In this document: positions 1 through 6,288 of the stretch, piece after piece
How positions within the stretch are numbered: position 1 is the stretch's first letter
Layout of the letters: every line of letters begins with the position of its first letter
Assembly: GCA_014804225.1 (NCBI GenBank)
Contig: JAAVAF010000092.1
Location: 1 to 10,397 of the forward strand
From: Lachnospiraceae bacterium
GTDB taxonomy: Bacteria; Bacillota; Clostridia; Lachnospirales; Lachnospiraceae
Reading direction: 5' to 3'
Length of the DNA stretch: 10,397 bases
Made by a program: the position numbers and the translations under genes
Notes under the pieces: generated by a model
Seen by the model: the letters and a program-made list of their open reading frames with translations, nothing else
Told to the model about the DNA's origin: nothing
The model's database searches: none

Positions 1-56
1 GAATGAAAAGAATTTTAGCAGTTTGAGTACCATACTTATTTACATCATTCTCAAAC
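1..56 (-). CRISPR. Leader-proximal end of a type II-A CRISPR array (repeat 1 plus partial spacer 1)
   Basis: Read on the minus strand, positions 56 to 21 form a 36-bp unit that begins GTTTGAGAATGATG and ends GGTACTCAAAC, with 7-bp inverted termini GTTTGAG/CTCAAAC. Only one copy is inside the window, so repetition cannot be shown directly. It is identified as a repeat because the tracrRNA at 6168-6203 complements almost its whole length, it lies just after csn2, and the ATTTGAG leader end directly abuts it. Bases 20 to 1 are then the first 20 nt of spacer 1, cut by the window edge. Transcription and processing would run toward lower coordinates, with further repeats expected outside the window. 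Confidence 0.9.
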
Positions 57-118
57 CTCAAATTCAAAAATGATATGCCATCATCTGCATAATAATCGGT
101 ACTCAAACATGCTAAAAT
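12..118. repeat. Inverted repeat joining the leader to repeat 1 and spacer 1
   Basis: Positions 12-31 (ATTTTAGCA then GTTTGAGTACC on the plus strand) are complementary to 98-118 (GGTACTCAAAC then ATGCTAAAAT), with one unpaired A at 109. This gives 20 base pairs: 11 from the 3' end of repeat 1 and 9 from the start of spacer 1. The bulge falls exactly on the repeat/spacer border. In a minus-strand transcript, the leader arm is made first and the repeat arm follows after about 66 nt. Confidence 0.85.
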
Positions 119-123
119 AACTT
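57..123 (-). promoter_or_regulatory. CRISPR leader, with ATTTGAG anchor and internal anti-repeat
   Basis: These 67 bases lie between the csn2 stop and repeat 1. On the minus strand the last seven bases before the repeat are ATTTGAG (63-57), the conserved leader-anchoring motif that positions Cas1-Cas2-Csn2 integration in type II-A systems. Further upstream, GTTTGAGTACC (108-98) is the exact reverse complement of the repeat's last 11 bases, so the transcribed leader could pair with repeat 1. A small dyad, TGAT-GGCAT-ATCA, lies at 71-83. I see no convincing -35/-10 pair, so the array may also be transcribed by read-through from the cas operon. Confidence 0.8.
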
Positions 124-777
124 CTAAATCTCACATATATCATTATCTATTATATACTGTGTAATACCTTTAGGAAAGTTTTTTTGGTTACTTTCAATAA
201 ACAATACCTCTATCCCATTATATACTGCTTCCTTCATAATTTCTTCTATTTGCTCTATCTCCATATAACTTCTCAAATTAACAAATATCATTACCTTTTT
301 ATCCAAAAGTTCCGCAATCAATTTCATATATTGGCTTATATTTTGTATATAATTGTCTGCATAACTCTCCACTTTTACGCCCATAGCCTTAAAAATAGCT
401 GTCATGTCAATTTCTTCATCCACAGTCAGAAAATATGTTTCCTGCTGTTCTAATTCCATAAAATATTGATTTAATGCAGAAATTATCTTTTGCGTATGTA
501 AATACATTGTTTCCCCTAACGCTTTTTGTTGTAATTCCTTATACAATTTACCAAGTATGCGTTTATCATTAATGTCAACCGAGAATGGATTAATAACTAT
601 CTCTACATATTTCTCAAAATTAACTTCCTTGTCATTTTCTGATAGTACAAATCGCCCCTCACCTCCTGCCTGTTGTACACATAGTTCCTGTACATACTCA
701 GCAAATTTCTTTGGCGATTCAATAACCCATAGCGCACACTGCTCGCTACTGAAATTAATAGGTCTTTCTAATTCCAT
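124..777 (-). CDS. csn2: CRISPR adaptation protein Csn2 (type II-A)
   Basis: Csn2 is a ring-forming DNA-end-binding protein needed, with Cas1, Cas2 and Cas9, for new spacer uptake in type II-A systems. This protein has 217 residues, the usual size of the short Csn2 group (S. pyogenes about 220). Recognisable segments are GVKVES near residues 133-138, the hydrophobic strand KKVMIFVN near 160-167, EVLFIES near 190-196, and a C-terminal QYIIDND that parallels QYILDED in S. pyogenes Csn2. It starts 11 nt after the cas2 stop, with only a weak ribosome binding site, so it probably relies on coupling to cas2. It is the last gene of the cas operon and identifies the locus as subtype II-A. No odd features are seen. 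Confidence 0.95.
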   Translation of the reverse strand: MELERPINFSSEQCALWVIESPKKFAEYVQELCVQQAGGEGRFVLSENDKEVNFEKYVEIVINPFSVDINDKRILGKLYKELQQKALGETMYLHTQKIISALNQYFMELEQQETYFLTVDEEIDMTAIFKAMGVKVESYADNYIQNISQYMKLIAELLDKKVMIFVNLRSYMEIEQIEEIMKEAVYNGIEVLFIESNQKNFPKGITQYIIDNDICEI

Positions 778-788
778 ACAGACTAATT

Positions 789-1109
789 TTATATAATCAC
801 CAGCCTTTCGTCACTGTCTAAAATTTCTTTTTTAACATCACCAATAATTAAATCCATCTTCGCATACTGTTTTTCAGTAACGGTCAGTAATTGTACCAAT
901 CCCTCTGGTGGCTTGTTTTTATGTACACTATCAATTATCCCCTGTGCAACTGTTCCGTTTAAAGCAATTTTACAGTAAACAGACTCCTGCAACATCATAA
1001 ACCCACTTTTTAGTAGAAATTTCCTGAATTTCGTATATTCACGACGCTGTATGCCTGTCACAATTGGAAGATCAAAAAACACTAAAACTCTCATAAATCT
1101 ATAGCTCAA
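789..1109 (-). CDS. cas2: CRISPR adaptation endoribonuclease-fold protein Cas2 (TTG start)
   Basis: Cas2 is the dimeric core of the Cas1-Cas2 integrase that inserts spacers at the leader end of the array. The 106-residue protein has the ferredoxin-like Cas2 opening RVLVFFDLP (the Asp is the usual conserved residue), then YTKFRKFLLKSGF, LLTVTEKQ, and the C-terminal SDERLVI strand found in type II Cas2. The start chosen is TTG at 1109: it gives MSYRFMR, which matches the conserved MSYRxMR opening of type II Cas2, and it overlaps the end of cas1 by 11 nt. An ATG five codons later (1094) is the alternative. Neither has a well-spaced ribosome binding site, so translation is probably coupled to cas1. 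Confidence 0.95.
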   Translation of the reverse strand: MSYRFMRVLVFFDLPIVTGIQRREYTKFRKFLLKSGFMMLQESVYCKIALNGTVAQGIIDSVHKNKPPEGLVQLLTVTEKQYAKMDLIIGDVKKEILDSDERLVII

Positions 1110-1971
1110 TTCCGTAAAATCGAATCAGCGAAACATCATTTTCGTTCAATGCATCAAATACACTTTTACAATATACTTTAATAGCATTATTCACAAACTG
1201 CATTTTTCCATCTATCCTGATTTCATCATTTAAAATATTTACAAGCTGCATTTTTTCATCATGTTCAAACTGCTCCATATCCATCATCGAAACTCTCCTG
1301 TCCACCAAAATGCGAAACGGTTCCATTAAATCTGAAGCAAGATTAAACTGATTAAACATATTATCATGAAAAAGACCTAACTGTGTAATATATCCGTTTG
1401 CGACTATCTCTCTTGTAAATGCCGACAATATGATAGTATATCCATAATTCAATGCTGCATTAATAAAAGTATCTGCCGTTCTAGAAAAATCCATTCCAAA
1501 CAGAGCGTTAAAATACACCTTTGCCGCATGACCTTCTCTGTTTGTTGCATCATTCCACTGTATTTCACGCACATACGAATCTAATAGCGCTGCCTCCTCC
1601 TTTCCTTCCATTTCCAATACCATCTTTTGTTTTCTTATTTTTTCAGTAACAATTTCTGTCCAAACAGCTTCTTTTATCTTATTACTCCATTGAATCTGTT
1701 TTCGCACTTTATTGCTCGTGTCATGACTTCCATAATATCCCATAAGTTCTGATATCGGATTTCTTTTTTCATCACAAAAGATTACCTTGATTTTTTTCTT
1801 TACGAGTTCCGACAAAAGACTGGCTGTAAGCGACACTGCCGTTGACTCTATCATCAAAGTCGAAATCTCGTTTAAATAGATCTTTGTTATCTCTTCTGTC
1901 CGCACTACCAAATACCCCATTTGATATTCCAGTTTTGCCCGTTTGGAGATAACAACAATTCTCCAGCTCAT
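1099..1971 (-). CDS. cas1: CRISPR integrase Cas1 (type II)
   Basis: Cas1 is the metal-dependent integrase that joins prespacers to the leader-proximal repeat, in complex with Cas2. The 290 residues match type II Cas1 length. The N-terminal beta domain (about 1-75) opens SWRIVVISKRAKL. The catalytic alpha-helical domain shows all expected metal ligands: Glu146 in NREGHAAKVYF, His202 in LGLFHDN and Glu217 in SDLMEPFR. Its ATG overlaps the cas9 stop in an ATGA, a classic coupling arrangement, and cas2 begins inside its last codons. The specificity for the ATTTGAG-bordered leader presumably lies with this Cas1-Cas2 pair. The reading frame is intact. Confidence 0.97.
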   Translation of the reverse strand: MSWRIVVISKRAKLEYQMGYLVVRTEEITKIYLNEISTLMIESTAVSLTASLLSELVKKKIKVIFCDEKRNPISELMGYYGSHDTSNKVRKQIQWSNKIKEAVWTEIVTEKIRKQKMVLEMEGKEEAALLDSYVREIQWNDATNREGHAAKVYFNALFGMDFSRTADTFINAALNYGYTIILSAFTREIVANGYITQLGLFHDNMFNQFNLASDLMEPFRILVDRRVSMMDMEQFEHDEKMQLVNILNDEIRIDGKMQFVNNAIKVYCKSVFDALNENDVSLIRFYGIEL

Positions 1972-4900
1972 AATGTCTTTAAGTCAATCTCCCGCTCATA
2001 AATTCCAGTAGGTGATTGATTGATTATTGAAATATTCTTACAATCCGTAATATTATTATTAAGTACCAAAATTCCTGCTCTCGCAGGTCCTCCTATTAAC
2101 TTCAAGTTAGAAGTAGCACTTTGGCACTGAAACATATGTAAAATTTCAGATAATACTATACATTTATCTTCTTTATTCAGTTCTATAAAGTTGCTTTTCT
2201 TATCCGTTAATGTTTTTTCCTGCTTACTTAGCCTCGTGTTGTATACTGTATTTTGAATTTTATCTAAAAATGTATCATACAGCACTATCAGCTCTTTATC
2301 ACCTAATGCATCATGTTCCACAATGTTTATATTTTTATTTTCTTTCTGTCGTTGCACAAATTTTAATACCTTTTTAAGTATTGCCGTTTCCTCATTACCC
2401 AAAATAAGTTGATTTGCCCCCTTAAAAATTAATTGATTTTCCGTCCTTCCTGACAACCACATATAAAATCCATCAACCCTAAACAAAGTATCAATCTTAA
2501 TTTTGTGTAAAAGAATACGCGGTTTTTTCAGTTTTCTGTCCTTTTCCAAATACTGCAACGCGGCATCGCCATTTTGCTCGATTTGTGTTTTCAAATACAG
2601 AGGAACATACTCTATCGTTCTAATTTTATTACCTTTTTTGTCTTCCGACTCTACTAACATAAAATACGTTCCCTTTGCCTTATTATATCCTCCATACTTT
2701 TCAATATCCGACAGCCTTTCGTCATGACCTTTAACCGGCACTTGTCCTTGCCCTTTCTTCATTAACTGCTGGTCAAATAGACCGCCCTTTTCCTGATAAC
2801 TTCTCCTTGTCACTAATATATTATTTTTCTGCATAGTCTTTCTAACCGTACAAATCGTTCCATGATTTCCGGCTTTCCATGCAATTTCTCCACCACGTGC
2901 TACATCACTATCGGAGGTGAACATTCTTTTTAAATTGTAACTTCTTCCGGGATTATTCTTAATATACCATGCTGCATTTTTCGTAAATTTTGTATAATAC
3001 GTATTGCCAACAACAATATTTAAGTATGCATCTGTCGCATGATGCAAATCGTTCATTTCCCTAACCTTTATTAAATCAAAATCCTGTCTGAACTGTGATG
3101 TTATCTTCGCTTTAGAATACACAATCTCCGTTTCCGGAAACACCTGTTTTAATAAGGACGCAACTACTTTCGTTCCTTGTCTTGTTTCAACAATCTGCCT
3201 TGCAATAAAGCCTGCAAGTTCATCTGGTTCGAATGTCGTACCTCTTGTGAGCCTGTCATACTTTTCCTTTGAAATAAATCCTCCTAAAAGCAACGATTTC
3301 CAAAACGGTTTCATTTTATCCCGTATATCCGCGTGAATCGGATAAGTATCTGTCTTGTCTGCATTATACGTCTTTTTCACCAAAACGCGGTTATCCAAAC
3401 TGTCATCCATTACTTTAGATTGTGGATAAATATGGTCAATATCATATTTTGTATTGTCCCATAACGCATCCAGTTCTATGATCTCACCAGAATACATGCA
3501 TCTTCCTTTTTGTGTATAATAGAGATACAACTTATCGCTCCTAAGCTGGTGATCCTGAAGATGAGCCAGTTCCTGAACCCAGTCTTTTTCTTCCTCTTTG
3601 CATTTTTTATATAAATCTATCAACTGATTTTTTCTTGAATTTGTCCTTTTACTGTCTGTTTTCTCCCGTGCCATTTCTACAAATATGCGTTTCGGCGCTT
3701 TTTTCATAACCTTGCACAATTCCCTAACCACTAATAATGTCTGCCATATCTGTCGCTTTACCGCCGGAGAAACATTCAACTGTTCTACCACACTATACGA
3801 TATTTCTTTTATCTCATCTTTTTCGTTTGCGGAATCAACAGCTTCTGCAAATAAATATTTGTCACTTAGTATCTGCATTAAATTATCATTTGTATACCAA
3901 AGAGTCTGAATAATACTCCATGCCTCTCCTGTTTCCGGCGCAGGTGCCGTAATTTCCTCTAAGAAAGTTCTTGACAATCTCCCCCAGCCTTTATAGGAAA
4001 GAGAGCGCAAAGCCTTTCGCTGCGTTTCTGTTAAATTAGGATATTGGATTTCAAGACGATGATCCAACAGTTTTTTATCGTCACCAAACAGCGTAATATC
4101 TAAAATAATATTTTCATAATCTTGCATAGATAAATTACATCCTGTAAGCTTTTCTTTAAAATCATGATATGCCGTCAAACTCGCCTTAAAATCACCGTCT
4201 ATTCCTGTAATATCAACATCCCGATCTGCAATGCCTTCTCTTATCAAATAATTCTTTAATTTTTTAACTGTCACTTTACGGTAATGTTGAAAAAGATCAT
4301 TGTAAATATTCTGTTTCTGTTCTACCGATATTGGTATACCATTTAGTTTTAAATTGTTCAACTCGTTTAATACCATAAATTTGCTATATAACATTGAATT
4401 TTGAGGAAGCACATCCTCATATAACAAGTATGTACATTTATTTGTCATTCTCAATATAAATTTCTCAGCGCTTTTCTCCACATCAACTACTTCGCTAAAA
4501 TTCCACGGATATATTTTATCGCGTGACTTTCTCTCAACCCAATTTGTAGTACACTCTCCCTTTTTCACTCCATTTAGCGGACCAACGTAGTAAGGTATCC
4601 TAAATGTAAAAATACTGCGTAATTTATCCGCATTTGCTTTTACAAAAGGAATTTTATCACCAACATTACGCAAAATTTGGTCAAGTTCTTGTAAATGCAC
4701 TTGATAAGGAATAACACCATTATCCTTAGTCACCTGTCTTGGCAGAAATGTTCCCTTTTCCATTTCCGATTTCAGATACTCTGTTATTGCATTATCTTGT
4801 ATCTGCTCCAATACATTTTTCTTCAAAAATGCATAAAAATCTTCTCTACTGCACCGCTTGCCCTCTATTGTCACTTTTTTACCATTTAATTTTGTCATTC

Positions 4901-5984
4901 CAATATATTCACTATAATTAGATACTTTTGCATCTGTTTTCACAAAAATATTCTTATATGTTTCTTTATCTAAATTATTTTTTACTACTCTCTTTAAATA
5001 GGCTAAATCTTTCTTATGTTTATCATATACGGCAATTTTTGCATCAGATATACAATGATGGTCTCCCAATATCTCCACTAAAACAGACCAATCATAAACA
5101 GCCTTTGCCAATGCAATAATCTCAAATTGTTCTCCTAAATCTGCTTCAATAACCGTAACATATTCGTCATAATTGTTATCAGAAAACGATATTTTAGGCT
5201 TTTCACAATTATCCAACTGAGCATTTCCAAATACATCACTTAAGCTTACTTTAGTACCCGCTATCAATCCCAATATTGCTTTTTCACATGATGATTGCGC
5301 CGAAAACAGTTTACAGAGCATATTTCTTTTTGTTGCTTTTGTTATATCCTTATTTTTTAAACAGATTTCTGCATCATGTACTATTTCGTCATTCATATTA
5401 ATGTGAAAATCCAATTCCTCATCTCTGACAACCTGCACAAATTGTTCAAAGACTCCTTTAAATGCTTTAATGCTTTCTATGTTTCCTGATAATAGAAAAT
5501 GTCCTCTATGCTTCATCATATGGTGCAATGCCAGATATACCAAACGTACGTCTGGCACTGTATTTGTTGTCATTAAATGTTTTCTTAAATGATATATCGT
5601 TGGAAATTCTTTATGATAATCCTTGTCTGTATATTCTTTATCAACAAACAGCGCATATGGAAGAAGCGGACATTTTCCATCCTTGTCGCGCTTATCTTCT
5701 GCAGTGTATCTGCTTTCTTTCATCCGCAAATAAAAGCCTGCATCAACTTTGCTGATTTCTTCCGCGAATAATTCCTGTAAAACATCAATTCTCCAATTTC
5801 TTCTATCCAAACGTCTTCTGGCTGTGCGGAAAATTCTTCTTTCTTCCGCGGTCTGCGCACTGTCAAACAGTCTTACTCCCCAAAGTGCTTTTCCATGCGC
5901 TCTTAATATATTATACTCGCAGTCCGTCACTGCCCATCCCAAAGAAGCGGTTCCCATATCCAATCCACAAAAATAATCCTGCAT
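1968..5984 (-). CDS. cas9: CRISPR effector endonuclease Cas9 (type II-A)
   Basis: RNA-guided DNA endonuclease using crRNA:tracrRNA to cut both strands of PAM-flanked targets; it also takes part in spacer selection. With the ATG at 5984 the protein has 1338 residues, typical of II-A. Numbering from that Met: RuvC-I with Asp9 (GLDMGTASLGWAV); arginine-rich bridge helix about 49-73; REC lobe including LALHHMMKHRGHFL (about 151-164); RuvC-II with Glu770 (IFVEMARE); HNH with Asp850/His851 (DIDHIYPQS) and Asn865; RuvC-III with His982 and Asp985 (LHHATDAY); PAM-interacting domain at the C-terminus ending in NQSPTGIYEREIDL. All nuclease residues are present, so it should be fully active. The Arg-x-Arg pair used by S. 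pyogenes Cas9 for NGG is not evident, so the PAM is unknown. The upstream in-frame ATG at 6059 is rejected: it lies upstream of the cas9 -10 box and lacks a good binding site. Confidence 0.98.
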   Translation of the reverse strand: MQDYFCGLDMGTASLGWAVTDCEYNILRAHGKALWGVRLFDSAQTAEERRIFRTARRRLDRRNWRIDVLQELFAEEISKVDAGFYLRMKESRYTAEDKRDKDGKCPLLPYALFVDKEYTDKDYHKEFPTIYHLRKHLMTTNTVPDVRLVYLALHHMMKHRGHFLLSGNIESIKAFKGVFEQFVQVVRDEELDFHINMNDEIVHDAEICLKNKDITKATKRNMLCKLFSAQSSCEKAILGLIAGTKVSLSDVFGNAQLDNCEKPKISFSDNNYDEYVTVIEADLGEQFEIIALAKAVYDWSVLVEILGDHHCISDAKIAVYDKHKKDLAYLKRVVKNNLDKETYKNIFVKTDAKVSNYSEYIGMTKLNGKKVTIEGKRCSREDFYAFLKKNVLEQIQDNAITEYLKSEMEKGTFLPRQVTKDNGVIPYQVHLQELDQILRNVGDKIPFVKANADKLRSIFTFRIPYYVGPLNGVKKGECTTNWVERKSRDKIYPWNFSEVVDVEKSAEKFILRMTNKCTYLLYEDVLPQNSMLYSKFMVLNELNNLKLNGIPISVEQKQNIYNDLFQHYRKVTVKKLKNYLIREGIADRDVDITGIDGDFKASLTAYHDFKEKLTGCNLSMQDYENIILDITLFGDDKKLLDHRLEIQYPNLTETQRKALRSLSYKGWGRLSRTFLEEITAPAPETGEAWSIIQTLWYTNDNLMQILSDKYLFAEAVDSANEKDEIKEISYSVVEQLNVSPAVKRQIWQTLLVVRELCKVMKKAPKRIFVEMAREKTDSKRTNSRKNQLIDLYKKCKEEEKDWVQELAHLQDHQLRSDKLYLYYTQKGRCMYSGEIIELDALWDNTKYDIDHIYPQSKVMDDSLDNRVLVKKTYNADKTDTYPIHADIRDKMKPFWKSLLLGGFISKEKYDRLTRGTTFEPDELAGFIARQIVETRQGTKVVASLLKQVFPETEIVYSKAKITSQFRQDFDLIKVREMNDLHHATDAYLNIVVGNTYYTKFTKNAAWYIKNNPGRSYNLKRMFTSDSDVARGGEIAWKAGNHGTICTVRKTMQKNNILVTRRSYQEKGGLFDQQLMKKGQGQVPVKGHDERLSDIEKYGGYNKAKGTYFMLVESEDKKGNKIRTIEYVPLYLKTQIEQNGDAALQYLEKDRKLKKPRILLHKIKIDTLFRVDGFYMWLSGRTENQLIFKGANQLILGNEETAILKKVLKFVQRQKENKNINIVEHDALGDKELIVLYDTFLDKIQNTVYNTRLSKQEKTLTDKKSNFIELNKEDKCIVLSEILHMFQCQSATSNLKLIGGPARAGILVLNNNITDCKNISIINQSPTGIYEREIDLKTL

Positions 5985-5993
5985 ATCCCAGTT

Positions 5994-6000
5994 CCTCTCT
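5994..6000 (-). promoter_or_regulatory. cas9 ribosome binding site
   Basis: AGAGAGG on the minus strand ends 9 nt before the ATG at 5984. It is the best Shine-Dalgarno match upstream of cas9 and fixes the start at the residue just before the RuvC-I motif. Confidence 0.75.
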
Positions 6001-6024
6001 TGTACAATATTGTCTTTCACATTA

Positions 6025-6039
6025 ATGCTATTGTAGCAT
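6025..6039. promoter_or_regulatory. Perfect 6-bp dyad over the cas9 -10 box (candidate operator)
   Basis: On the plus strand ATGCTA-TTG-TAGCAT is a perfect inverted repeat with a 3-base centre. It covers the whole predicted -10 element and reaches toward the start of transcription, the position where a repressor would block the promoter. A CATTAATG palindrome (6020-6027) overlaps its edge. The binding factor is unknown; it could also act as a small hairpin in the DNA or in a read-through RNA. Confidence 0.5.
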
Positions 6040-6058
6040 GTTTGTATTATTGTTACCA
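6030..6058 (-). promoter_or_regulatory. Predicted cas operon promoter (extended -10)
   Basis: On the minus strand TGC-TACAAT (6038-6030) is an extended -10 element. The -35 position 17 bp upstream (6058-6053, TGGTAA) is poor, as is common when the TGn extension is present. Transcription would start near 6023, leaving a leader of about 40 nt before the cas9 ATG at 5984. It lies just downstream of the tracrRNA terminator, so cas9 has its own promoter. Confidence 0.55.
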
Positions 6059-6087
6059 TATTTTTCCACTATTTTATCTATCAACAT

Positions 6088-6119
6088 AAAAAGAGTCCAA
6101 CGACTGTCAGACTCTTTTT
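6088..6119 (-). terminator. tracrRNA Rho-independent terminator (bidirectional)
   Basis: Ten perfectly complementary bases, AAAAAGAGTC and GACTCTTTTT, flank a 12-base loop. The A and T tracts on both sides make it usable from either strand. It forms the last tracrRNA hairpin and separates tracrRNA from the cas9 promoter. Confidence 0.92.
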
Positions 6120-6206
6120 GTTTCACACACTGTGAGCCATCAAAGATGGCGATTTGAATAAATTCTTATTTGAACTTATGATGTAATTTAGTATGGTACT
6201 AAATAT
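6088..6206 (-). ncRNA. tracrRNA
   Basis: Trans-activating RNA that pairs with the crRNA repeat, allows RNase III processing and forms the scaffold bound by Cas9. Predicted length is about 119 nt from a start near 6206. The anti-repeat spans 6203-6168. Against the repeat it gives a 6-bp lower stem (GUUUGA/UCAAAU), a GA versus AAGU bulge, a 9-bp stem (AUGAUGUAA/UUACAUCAU), a 3x3 internal loop and an 11-bp stem (AGUAUGGUACU/AGUACCAUACU). Downstream are a short nexus-like hairpin (6165-6156, GAA-UUUA-UUC), a 6-bp hairpin (6150-6136, GCCAUC-UUU-GAUGGC), a 5-bp hairpin (6135-6123) and the terminator. The layout matches II-A tracrRNAs and lies directly upstream of cas9. The exact 5' end is inferred from the promoter. 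Confidence 0.93.
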
Positions 6207-6208
6207 AT

Positions 6209-6250
6209 GTTCAGTATACCATCCTGTTACTAATTTATCAACTCTCAATT
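6209..6250 (-). repeat. Degenerate direct CRISPR repeat upstream of the tracrRNA anti-repeat
   Basis: Read on the minus strand, this stretch follows the CRISPR repeat in order: TTGAGA, TGAT, AAAT, AGTA, TGGTA, CT and AAC, interrupted by short insertions (ACAGGA, TA). By hand alignment about 28 of 36 repeat positions match. It is the same orientation as the array repeat and ends 5 nt before the anti-repeat, to which it can fold back: UUGA/UCAA, UGAU/AUCA, AAAUUAGUA/UACUAAAUU with one mismatch, UGGUA/UACCA, CU/AG. It overlaps the tracrRNA promoter, so it appears only in transcripts that start further upstream. The region is A+T-rich, so the alignment needs a statistical test. Confidence 0.55.
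6213..6241 (-). promoter_or_regulatory. tracrRNA promoter
   Basis: TTGATA (6241-6236) and TATACT (6218-6213) are separated by exactly 17 bp, and TGG before the -10 makes it an extended -10 as well. This is a strong sigma-70/SigA-type promoter. The start is predicted 6-8 nt downstream, near 6206, just before the anti-repeat. Confidence 0.85.
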
Positions 6251-6288
6251 TTGAAAAAAGTTTTCGAGTAATAGAGAAATTTTCCTCA

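Noticed and set aside
12..40. A promoter inside the repeat, as in Neisseria type II-C arrays (TGCTAAAAT directly after repeat 1)
   Set aside because: The -10-like bases belong to spacer 1, not to the repeat, so they would not recur through the array; the upstream repeat sequence has no -35.
110..118. Extended -10 element TGCTAAAAT on the plus strand in the leader, which could drive antisense RNA into csn2
   Set aside because: No -35 is present at 16-18 bp, and the sequence is better explained by its complementarity to repeat 1 and spacer 1.
87..122. A second, normal CRISPR repeat one 30-nt spacer upstream of repeat 1
   Set aside because: The similarity is only to the inverted repeat and is partial; the ATTTGAG end shows that 57 onward is leader.
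5985..6059. Upstream ATG at 6059 that would add 25 residues to Cas9
   Set aside because: It lies upstream of the predicted cas9 -10 box, has no good ribosome binding site, and the extra residues lack Cas9 character. The ATG at 5984 has AGAGAGG 9 nt upstream and begins just before RuvC-I.
6241..6288. Terminator for the membrane protein operon between its stop and the tracrRNA promoter
   Set aside because: Only imperfect A+T dyads (for example around 6273-6286) are visible, without a stable stem plus T tract. Read-through toward tracrRNA remains possible.
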